This document shows positions 10,448 to 18,387 of a stretch of 64,000 bases of DNA, in pieces. Source of the stretch: an uncultured Lachnospiraceae bacterium (GTDB lineage: Bacteria > Bacillota > Clostridia > Lachnospirales > Lachnospiraceae); NCBI GenBank assembly GCA_945868435.1, contig CAMBLG010000003.1, positions 163,643 to 227,642 on the forward strand, read 5' to 3'. The number at the start of each line of letters is the position of its first letter. Within the stretch, counting starts at the first letter, position 1. Made by a program: the position numbers and the translations under genes. The notes beneath the pieces were generated by a model. The model searched no databases. It was not told where the DNA came from and worked only from the letters and a program-made list of their open reading frames with translations.

Positions 10448-10466
10448 AATCAAATAAAATTTGATT
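10448..10466. promoter_or_regulatory. Palindromic operator upstream of the EPS operon
   Basis: aatcaaat-aaa-atttgatt, perfect 8-3-8 palindrome about 20 bp upstream of the cpsB-like ATG; near identical to the site at 10709-10725. Confidence 0.65.
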
Positions 10467-10468
10467 GT

Positions 10469-10666
10469 TTATGCAAAAAAAATATACTCTAGGGGTATTT
10501 TAAATAATGTGCTCAGTTCCCGCCCCTGCGAAATCTCAGGCTCTGCATCACCAGTCTCCCAATTTACCACAGTCTCCGTCTTTACACGAAGAGCCCTTGC
10601 AACTTCCTCCTGTGTCAGTCCTGCATTAATACGGGCAGCAGCTAAAGAGATTTGAAAATCCGGCAT
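10469..10666 (-). CDS. Small XRE-family HTH regulator, candidate EPS operon regulator
   Basis: ISLAAARINAGLTQEEVARALRVKTETVVNWETGDAEPEIS HTH_3. Start chosen at MPDFQ with SD-like gaaagga. Confidence 0.85.
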   Translation of the reverse strand: MPDFQISLAAARINAGLTQEEVARALRVKTETVVNWETGDAEPEISQGRELSTLFKIPLEYIFFA

Positions 10667-10708
10667 CTTTCTATCCTTTCTGCTAAACATCACTTTTTCC
10701 TATACTAA

Positions 10709-10725
10709 ATCAAATATAATTTGAT
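10709..10725. promoter_or_regulatory. Palindromic operator in the promoter of the XRE gene
   Basis: atcaaat-ata-atttgat; on the minus strand TTGACA-N17-TAGTAT places the palindrome inside the -35/-10 spacer. Confidence 0.65.
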
Positions 10726-10815
10726 GTCAAGGGCGATATTGACCCATTTTGCATTTTCTGTTGTTTTTTATCAAATATTATTGTACGATAAGTTAGAATC
10801 TATAAGGGGGGCATA

Positions 10816-11460
10816 ATGAACGACCAAGAACAAAAGCAAATTTTTTCCTATAATCTAATACAGTATTTACAGCGCTCTGGGAAAACTCAACGTGAGGCAG
10901 CAGACGCCATCGGAGTCTCGCCACAAACCTTCAACACCTGGTGCAAAGGTATTGCCCTTCCGCGAATGGGCAAAGTTCAGCGGCTCGCTGACTATTTCCA
11001 GATTAGTAAGACAGATTTGTTGGATCTGCACGATTTTTCCTCGGTGATTTCCTCCGATGCTTCCAATGTCCTGATCTGTATTCCTGTTTACGAGCAGCTT
11101 ACCGAACTCGATTCCGGAGTCGGATTCGACTCTCCGATTTACTTTGAGCATATATGCAAAGAGGTGGATGACAGAGTTGACTATCTGGGGATTCGCGTTA
11201 CGGATTCCTCTATGGAACCCCGACTTATGGTCGGAGATACAGTCATCCTTAAGCGCCAGGAAAATGTCAGTAATAATGACTTGTTTGCCATTCTTTGGAA
11301 TCATCAGACTCTAATCCGGCGAATTAAACCATACGAAGACGGACTAATGCTGCTTGCAAGTAATCCTACCTTTGACCCAATCATTGTCTCGCAGTCTCAA
11401 CTTCAAAACAAAACAGTACAAATTGTGGGACGGGTAATAGAAATGCGGGTGAAGTTCTAA
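10816..11460 (+). CDS. XRE HTH + S24/LexA-like repressor
   Basis: HTH (KTQREAADAIGVSPQTFNTWCKGIALPR) and S24-like VTDSSMEPRLMVGDTVILKRQ...NHQTLIRRIKP. Confidence 0.88.
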   Translation: MNDQEQKQIFSYNLIQYLQRSGKTQREAADAIGVSPQTFNTWCKGIALPRMGKVQRLADYFQISKTDLLDLHDFSSVISSDASNVLICIPVYEQLTELDSGVGFDSPIYFEHICKEVDDRVDYLGIRVTDSSMEPRLMVGDTVILKRQENVSNNDLFAILWNHQTLIRRIKPYEDGLMLLASNPTFDPIIVSQSQLQNKTVQIVGRVIEMRVKF

Positions 11461-11476
11461 TCTTCACCCGCATTTC
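11440..11476. terminator. Perfect 15-bp hairpin across the convergent gene ends
   Basis: gaaatgcgggtgaag-ttctaat-cttcacccgcatttc; contains both stop codons. Confidence 0.6.
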
Positions 11477-12857
11477 TCCCCTTATTCGCAATTTCAGCCC
11501 TTACATACGATAACGTCTTCAGCAATTCTTCATTAAAGCCGTACTCTGATGCAAGCCTATCGTCATCCAGCTTCGTCAAATCAAAGTACTTTATTGTGGA
11601 TATCAATTCGCCGTCCCCACTAAAAATATGAAACAACTCATCCGCATTATCTGCACGCCAGATGTAATTATTGGAATAATAATCACTGTGGTAAACCTTA
11701 TTATAAGCTGCGCCCAACATCTGACGCTTGAATGCTTCCATCTGCTCATCAATTCTTTTAAGTGCTTCTTCGTCATTTGGATCAACAAGCTTTTTCTGAT
11801 TTTCTTTTATTTCATTAGCAATAAGCTCTGTGAATTCCTGAAGGTTGTATATTCTGTCTTTGGGATTACTCATGTAATTACAGTATTTTGCAGCTTCACG
11901 ATTAATGTATGTATTACCATCCCTTTCAACCAGGTAATTCATCTTTCCCTTATCAGAATACTGATTCAGATTTGAGACAAAATCATCCTTGTCAATTCTT
12001 TCAGATAGATAATCTTTCCAGAACTTCTCATTTGGTGCAAACTTCAGATTCCAATCTTCCGGAAAACTATTGACCAAATCCATGACTTTCTCATAGTCCC
12101 GTTCATCTTCAAAATCCAATTTCCACAGATATTCATTTTCTCCCATACCTGCTTCCCTACAGATAATTCCTTCGCTCGTAAAACATGTGATATACGAAAT
12201 CTCTGGTTTCATATCTGTTGCTTCTCTGAAAACACTCTTTCTAATCTCCGAAGACAATAATGTCGCGTTATCGATTGAATCATCTGTCTTTGCAGTTTCG
12301 GCTGCACGCTCTGCCTCAATCTGTTTTTTTATCTCAACCCTTACCGCTTCCTTGATTTCCTCTTCTAAATCATCAAACTTATCAATTAATTCGTTCCATT
12401 CCTCAAGAGTAAGAGACATTGCTCCGATTTGAAACTCTTGTTCTGTATCACCATTTTTTATCTTTTCATACAGTGCAGCAATGTGATCGACCGGCATCTG
12501 CCTGAAATTACTGTCTTCACTCTGGTTAGTTTCTGATTCTTTAAGAGCTGCTTCTTTTGCTGCCTTCAAATCATCTATTACGGACTGATACATTTCTTTT
12601 AATCCTGCTATCTCGTCCTTTACAGAATCCAGGCTCCCCAGTTCATCTCCGAAGCATGAATCCAGTTCTTCACACATATATGCCATAGACTTTTCATAAC
12701 TGTTCTCTGTTCCATTAACCGAATCGTAATGTTCAAAAAAAGCATACATCTCCGCCTGTGTTGCTTTCGTCGGCATAACATCATTTGCTTCACTGCTTTT
12801 TCTTGCAGAACCATATCCGTAGTATCCTGCTTCACTACCTATTGCTCCTATACTCAT
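11457..12857 (-). CDS. Uncharacterised protein A (paralogue of 22594-24540), sigmaD-type promoter
   Basis: SD gaggaaggga before ATG 12857. C-terminus WKLDFEDERDYEKVMDLVNSFPEDWNLKFAPNEKFWKDYLSERID resembles WEIKYTNPNDAKKVQDFIGRFEKDANLIFSGSKDFWEDFLSSDMD of the paralogue. Confidence 0.8.
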   Translation of the reverse strand: MSIGAIGSEAGYYGYGSARKSSEANDVMPTKATQAEMYAFFEHYDSVNGTENSYEKSMAYMCEELDSCFGDELGSLDSVKDEIAGLKEMYQSVIDDLKAAKEAALKESETNQSEDSNFRQMPVDHIAALYEKIKNGDTEQEFQIGAMSLTLEEWNELIDKFDDLEEEIKEAVRVEIKKQIEAERAAETAKTDDSIDNATLLSSEIRKSVFREATDMKPEISYITCFTSEGIICREAGMGENEYLWKLDFEDERDYEKVMDLVNSFPEDWNLKFAPNEKFWKDYLSERIDKDDFVSNLNQYSDKGKMNYLVERDGNTYINREAAKYCNYMSNPKDRIYNLQEFTELIANEIKENQKKLVDPNDEEALKRIDEQMEAFKRQMLGAAYNKVYHSDYYSNNYIWRADNADELFHIFSGDGELISTIKYFDLTKLDDDRLASEYGFNEELLKTLSYVRAEIANKGRNAGED

Positions 12858-12979
12858 TTCTGCTCCCTTCCTCAGTCAATCTGTCCGTCATAACTTCACC
12901 GCTCTTTGCTCCAATAAAAAAGCGCTTTTTTCGATGAATATCAATCCATTGAAAAATACGCTTTCCTTTGCTAAGTAAT

Positions 12980-13007
12980 ATATCGGTTTGTGCTATTAAA
13001 TTATTAA
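12980..13007 (-). promoter_or_regulatory. sigmaD(sigma28)-like promoter for protein A
   Basis: Minus strand TTAA-N16-ACCGATAT, close to the B. subtilis sigmaD consensus TAAA-N14-16-CCGATAT. Confidence 0.55.
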
Positions 13008-13090
13008 CCCATAATGTTTTTACCCCGTTTTTCACTGAATAATTCCCTTATTTTCTGCATTTTTATACTTCTAACAAAATATTAAAAACC

Positions 13091-13126
13091 CCACACATTT
13101 TGCGTTTTCCCGCAATGTGTGGGGTC
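13091..13126. terminator. Hairpin terminator downstream of the gdhA-like remnant
   Basis: ccccacacattttgcg...cgcaatgtgtgggg stem with a small bulge. Confidence 0.6.
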
Positions 13127-13149
13127 TTCCTGTTTTGAATAATTATTCC

Positions 13150-13177
13150 TTAGCAAACGCCCTGAGCTAACATAGCA
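13150..13177 (-). repeat. 28-nt direct repeat of the gdhA 3' end (remnant or attachment-like site)
   Basis: ttagcaaacgccctgagctaacatagca matches 24953-24980 (ttagcaaacaccctgagctaacatagca) at 27/28; reverse-translates to ...AMLAQGVC*. Confidence 0.85.
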
Positions 13178-13346
13178 GCTTCTAAGGTGTCCGCAGATTT
13201 ACTGGGGTTTTGAGGTCAGTTGTATATCACATGTATAGAATGATTGTAGGAGAATTTCGATGAATGAATATTTATACTATATATCAACTCACATTCACGG
13301 CATTTCTTCATTGCCTGTATCAATTATATGCTTCTCCAAAAATATC

Positions 13347-14315
13347 TCAGATTTGATTAAATGAGTTTTCCACAAGATTAATTACTTGTTGATATTCATT
13401 TAGACTTGCTCTCATTTGTCTGAATAAGTCTTCAGTAAAAATAAGTGGAGTTTTATCTATCTCACCAATAAAAACTTCTCTATCTGCATGCTCATTACTA
13501 CGCATTGCATGTCCCAATGCATTTCTATACTTAATAATTTCATTATAATATACTTCTGCAAATTTTTTATATTTTTCGTCTATTACCAAGCCATACTCAT
13601 CAACTAAAATTTTTATTACCCTTCCAACCAAGCGAGCCTTTTTATATGAATCCAAAAAATAGTCTGGTGCACTAATAATTGCCTTTAATGCTTCTGGATT
13701 ACTTTCAATTTCATCTATCTTTCTTATATACTCGTTTTTTGCTGGCACTATGAGTTTATTTTTGGTATATTCATTCAAACTCTTAATTTGAGCCTGTGAA
13801 AACTTATTAGCTGCAAGAACTAGTATATTTTGCATTTGATTTTCAAAACCACTAACATTATCCAATACCACTCCTCGCAAATTAACAATATCCTGCATTC
13901 GTCTAACCACTTTATCTACTACTTTTTGTAGCTTAGGAAATAATTCTTCTCTTTTTCTATCCGAAAAATAAATCCCATCAACAGGTTCAATATTCATTCC
14001 TTTTTCATCAATATTATAAAGCGCCTTAACCATTTTATTATAATTGCCAGAATAGAATACTACATCTGTATAAATATCAAATTGACGCAATTTCTTTATT
14101 AATATATTACCCATGGTTCCCCTAAGTTCATAATCCATAAGAATTAAATCATACTCTTTTTTTAATTCTTCTTCAGCATCTCCCTCGTCACCTTTTTTCC
14201 AAGTAATAATGGGTACAAGATTATGACTTTCTATTATCTTTTTCATACTTCTTTCTGAAGAAGGTCTCCAACCCATTTCGTCTTCAAACCATAAAACTTT
14301 AAAGTTTACATTCAT
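13347..14315 (-). CDS. Receiver-like protein with C-terminal HEPN-like RNxxxH motif (candidate effector)
   Basis: VLWFEDE and LILMDYELRG (candidate Asp61) receiver-like; C-terminal YYNEIIKYRNALGHAMRS contains R264-N-A-L-G-H269. Overlaps the upstream gene by 4 nt (ATGA). Confidence 0.72.
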   Translation of the reverse strand: MNVNFKVLWFEDEMGWRPSSERSMKKIIESHNLVPIITWKKGDEGDAEEELKKEYDLILMDYELRGTMGNILIKKLRQFDIYTDVVFYSGNYNKMVKALYNIDEKGMNIEPVDGIYFSDRKREELFPKLQKVVDKVVRRMQDIVNLRGVVLDNVSGFENQMQNILVLAANKFSQAQIKSLNEYTKNKLIVPAKNEYIRKIDEIESNPEALKAIISAPDYFLDSYKKARLVGRVIKILVDEYGLVIDEKYKKFAEVYYNEIIKYRNALGHAMRSNEHADREVFIGEIDKTPLIFTEDLFRQMRASLNEYQQVINLVENSFNQI

Positions 14316-16627
14316 CTTTTGATCCTCACTATTAATTCAAAGCCTACTTGACATTGTTGATTTATCTCAACATGTCCATTCATGTCTTCAACCAGTAATT
14401 TAACATGATTTAGTCCAATTCCATTTCCTCCTTGCACTTTGGTAGTTGTCATTCCCAAATCAAAAATCGAATAAGGGTCTTCTATCAATGGATCCAAACC
14501 TCTACCATTATCAGAAAAATTAATACAGATGCCATTCTCTTCATTGGAAAACTTAATATGCAATATAGATGCAGCGGCCTTTTTTGCATTACTTACAATA
14601 TTATCAACAATTATACCTACAGACGAAACATCAAATATGCACAAATATTTTTCGTTCGCATCTGAATTAAATTGTATATCTATGCCCTTATATTTTGACA
14701 TTCCTACATACTGAATGATAAAATCTCTAATATCATTTTCTTCTTCTGTTGACTTTAAATTAAAATTGCCCTTAATAGCATATTCTGAGACCTTATTAAT
14801 TTTCTGTATATTAATCATAATCTCCGATATATACTGTTGCACTTCTTCATCATCTGCATGCTTTCTGCGGAGAGCATCCATTAAGTCAATCATACTTCCC
14901 TTTGCCCCTTCAGAATATGTTAAACTTAAATGCATCCCACTTAATAAAAATTTCTCGTTCTTATTCACAGCCTGCTCTAAAAAATAATTTTGCTGTTTTC
15001 TCAAATTTATTTCTTTATGTGCGGCTTCCAACTTATCTTGTGTATTCTCTAATTCAACGTCCGTTTCTCTTTTTTGTTGTAATATTTTATATGTATCACG
15101 CTTTACTTTATCTGCCAACTCTGACAACACTTCATTTTCTGTTTTGTTCGCAATGCTAATAAGCTTCTGTACAGAAGCTTCTATACCGTCAGACTTCTTT
15201 TCATTCATCTTCTCTATAAGAGATTTATTATACTCAAATGAAATCAATTCTTTTCTTTTAGCACTACTATAACCGGCAAATTGTTCTAGGATCTTATCTC
15301 CTACATCTCTGGGTAAGAGTCCCTGCTCTACCCCTTGTTCATAATCTTGTTTTTCTGGGTCTCCCCAATCTATTACATCAACAACATACTTTTCCAATGT
15401 TCTAAGAACTCTTCTTGTAAAAAAGTCATAAAATTTATTCACGGTATCATTTAGGACAAAACCGCCATCCCGACTTGTGGTTTCCATAAACTCGTCATTT
15501 TCACCTAATATCAATATTCTTCCTATAATATCTCGTGTTCCTAGGTAACGATTTCGTCCCTGGCTTTTTCTCCTATCTATATAAAACAAATCTTCTCCCG
15601 GTTCACCATAAGGGTATATTCTAAAACCATTCTTATATACCATTACAGACCCATAGTTAACAGGAGTTATTCCCATAACAAGCGAAAAATTATATTTTGC
15701 ACTTCTGTTTAGATAAAGTAATTTAAACTTGATATTTTTTAATTCAATATATTTATAATTTTTTTCCTCAAACTTGAAAATGAACTCTCCTCTATCCCAT
15801 AGTTCAGTTTTTATAGTCTGACCATCTTCCGAAATTTCCACTTCTATATTAGTTGTTTTTAATCCTAATTTTTCAATGATATCATTTTTTATTTTTCCAT
15901 TTACCTTTTCATTATCTCTCTTCACTCCACGATCTGCGTTCAATTCGCTTGCGACGCTTAAATAAATTTCAAATATATCATCAGCCAAATCATTTTCAGG
16001 ATTAATTAATTTCATTAATGCCCGTTTTAATGCAAGAAAATCTGCTCTCTTCCATGGTTCTCTCAATTCGCAAATTTCAAGCACCGTTCCCTGCTCAAAT
16101 CCATCTGATTGTTCCGTAAAATAAGGAACCTTTACTTCCTTTATTTCACGTTCATCATTAATTTCAAATTTACTCCAATCTATACATAAACAATTAATAT
16201 TTTCATCGTCTTTTGTTTTTGATTTTAAATTTACCTTTGCTCCCAAACGGTCACACGAAAATCTTCCTACCCCTTTTGCTCCAGCTGTCTCCCTTTTAAA
16301 ATGTTCTCTATAATCTTTTTTGTCTGTATTTTTATTTAAAACCTCTTTTCTATTTTCTTTCTTTTTTTCTGAATAGGCAATAAAAAGCCATTTATCCCTT
16401 ATGTCAGGCAAATCCATTCCTTTACCATCATCTTTAATGATCAGCTTAGAATTTAATGTATTTACATTTTCAAATATAATATCTACTCGCTTAGCCCCTG
16501 CATCATATGCATTCTTTACCAGTTCAAATACTGCTATGTATTTATCATTTATTAAATCTTTACCAATAATGCTTTTTAATGCCGTACTAACTCTAAATTG
16601 TAGATTTTTCCGATTCTGTAATTCCAT
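14312..16627 (-). CDS. Dual-GHKL ATPase: N-terminal MutL/Hsp90-like ATPase, coiled coil, C-terminal HATPase_c
   Basis: N-terminal FELVKNAYDAGA / KDDGKGM / GAKGVGRFS; C-terminal DNIVSNAKKAA / SDNGRGLDP / GGNGIGLNHVKLLVEDMNG. Confidence 0.88.
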   Translation of the reverse strand: MELQNRKNLQFRVSTALKSIIGKDLINDKYIAVFELVKNAYDAGAKRVDIIFENVNTLNSKLIIKDDGKGMDLPDIRDKWLFIAYSEKKKENRKEVLNKNTDKKDYREHFKRETAGAKGVGRFSCDRLGAKVNLKSKTKDDENINCLCIDWSKFEINDEREIKEVKVPYFTEQSDGFEQGTVLEICELREPWKRADFLALKRALMKLINPENDLADDIFEIYLSVASELNADRGVKRDNEKVNGKIKNDIIEKLGLKTTNIEVEISEDGQTIKTELWDRGEFIFKFEEKNYKYIELKNIKFKLLYLNRSAKYNFSLVMGITPVNYGSVMVYKNGFRIYPYGEPGEDLFYIDRRKSQGRNRYLGTRDIIGRILILGENDEFMETTSRDGGFVLNDTVNKFYDFFTRRVLRTLEKYVVDVIDWGDPEKQDYEQGVEQGLLPRDVGDKILEQFAGYSSAKRKELISFEYNKSLIEKMNEKKSDGIEASVQKLISIANKTENEVLSELADKVKRDTYKILQQKRETDVELENTQDKLEAAHKEINLRKQQNYFLEQAVNKNEKFLLSGMHLSLTYSEGAKGSMIDLMDALRRKHADDEEVQQYISEIMINIQKINKVSEYAIKGNFNLKSTEEENDIRDFIIQYVGMSKYKGIDIQFNSDANEKYLCIFDVSSVGIIVDNIVSNAKKAAASILHIKFSNEENGICINFSDNGRGLDPLIEDPYSIFDLGMTTTKVQGGNGIGLNHVKLLVEDMNGHVEINQQCQVGFELIVRIKR

Positions 16628-17828
16628 TTTTCATCATCTCCATTAAAGCATTTCCTATTTGTTCTGCAAATAAAGGTGGAACGGCATTTCCAACTTGTGT
16701 ACAACGAGGTACTTCTATTTTTCTTAACTGACCACCCGTAGTATATTTTCCTTTAAATTGAAAGCTATCTGGGAAACTTTGTATTCGCGCCGATTCTCGC
16801 ACAGTCAATATTCTAGGTTCACAATAATGAACAAAATCATCCGGATGCGCTGTAACAGTTGGTGCCGCTTTACTTTCATCTAAAACCGTAACCCCCCGTT
16901 TTCTTAAGTTTTTAATCAAATTATCTTTTGGAGTTACCCGTTTTAACTTGGGACACTTTTGTAGCATTTCCTCATTCATCCGCTTAGTTTCTTCAGAATG
17001 TTTAGCAAATCTATGACTATCTGCTACGCATCCTTCCATATTATCCAAGCCTTTTCTCATCAGTTTTTGATAATTACTTTGTATCTCTCCATAAACGCCA
17101 GACACATAATTCTTAAAATCCGGCGTCGGTAATGTTCCATTTTCTTTTAACAAATCCCCAATGGCCTCTCCCACTGATACCTTTTCATTTAGCCCCTTCT
17201 TTTTCAAAAAATCTTTTTTTCTCTTATAAAGTATATCAAAAAACATTTCTGGTTTTCCTTGTAAAACACCAACCATAATATAACGCTTTCTGGTCTGCGG
17301 TACTCCAAATTCCGAGATATCTATCATTTTACCCTCTACACTATATCCCAGTTTTTCCAATTTTTCCTTCAAAATCACTGAGTAAGGAACACCCTTTTTT
17401 TCATTTTCGTCTTTGAAACCAATTGTAAATCCCTGAACATTTTCAAAAACTAAATATTTAGGTTTCACAATACTTATAAATTCTATATATGAATCGCTCA
17501 GTGTGTTTCGAATATCATTCTTCTTACGCTGTCCCGCCATAGAGAAGCCTTGGCATGGTGGTCCTCCAACAACCAAAGTAACAGTTCCGGCAAGTTTTTC
17601 CAACTCACTTCTGTATTTACTAATTACCTCATTTATATCGTGTTCTGTTTGTGGTAGCCATTCATTCCAACCAAAATGTTGCGTTGTATCAATCAAATTA
17701 TATTTCAATGTTTCAAAGGCATCTTTACTTTTTTCAATAGCAAATAGGCCTTTCCATCCTGCATTATGCAATCCAAGAGAAAGACCTCCACAACCAGCAA
17801 ATATATCAATATAACTAAATTGACTCAT
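16593..17828 (-). CDS. C5-cytosine DNA methyltransferase
   Basis: DIFAGCGGLSLG (I), GGPPCQGFS (IV), ENVQGF (VI), QTRKRYIMVG (VIII), QVGNAVPP (X). Confidence 0.96.
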   Translation of the reverse strand: MSQFSYIDIFAGCGGLSLGLHNAGWKGLFAIEKSKDAFETLKYNLIDTTQHFGWNEWLPQTEHDINEVISKYRSELEKLAGTVTLVVGGPPCQGFSMAGQRKKNDIRNTLSDSYIEFISIVKPKYLVFENVQGFTIGFKDENEKKGVPYSVILKEKLEKLGYSVEGKMIDISEFGVPQTRKRYIMVGVLQGKPEMFFDILYKRKKDFLKKKGLNEKVSVGEAIGDLLKENGTLPTPDFKNYVSGVYGEIQSNYQKLMRKGLDNMEGCVADSHRFAKHSEETKRMNEEMLQKCPKLKRVTPKDNLIKNLRKRGVTVLDESKAAPTVTAHPDDFVHYCEPRILTVRESARIQSFPDSFQFKGKYTTGGQLRKIEVPRCTQVGNAVPPLFAEQIGNALMEMMKNGITESEKSTI

Positions 17829-17846
17829 CCTCAGTACCCACCATCC

Positions 17847-18152
17847 TCATTTTAATATTCCAACATACTGTGCATACAAACACATATTTGAATAAACTAC
17901 TATAGGAACCTCTGTTGATAATATCAGCACGCAATTCCATTTACCTAAATTAACCACTCGCATTTTATCCAAATAGGGAAATAACCATTTTTGGTTCCTT
18001 TTAAAATCACTTAAAAATAAATTCAATTCAATATTCGTCAAACGAATCTTATCAATTATCTCTATCTCCATCGTTTTTTTATCATGACAATTTTTTAGAA
18101 AAACTTGCAATTCATTATAATTACGGACATTCGACGTCATATATGCATACAT
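17847..18152 (-). CDS. Small uncharacterised protein between nuclease-like gene and methyltransferase
   Basis: 101-aa ORF with SD-like aaggag before ATG; 18 nt upstream of the methyltransferase start. Confidence 0.6.
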   Translation of the reverse strand: MYAYMTSNVRNYNELQVFLKNCHDKKTMEIEIIDKIRLTNIELNLFLSDFKRNQKWLFPYLDKMRVVNLGKWNCVLILSTEVPIVVYSNMCLYAQYVGILK

Positions 18153-18387
18153 CTCTTTAACTCCTTTTCATATACATTATAGTATACCCATAATTATAGA
18201 ATTCTTTCCAACTTATAATGCACTCCAAATAACTCATAGATAAAAAAATTCAATAGCTTAATATATTCTCTAATATTGGCAATATTCCTTATATATACAT
18301 CATTATACCTCTATTTCTATATAGCATTCAACAAGTATTTCAAGCTGTTCCTTATACTAAACTTAGTTCAATCTCTCATCCCACTCT

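Noticed and set aside
13261-13365. Short plus-strand ORF with aggaga SD (MNEYLYYISTHIHGISS...)
   Set aside because: Only about 34 codons, no recognisable features and overlaps the end of the receiver gene; probably chance.
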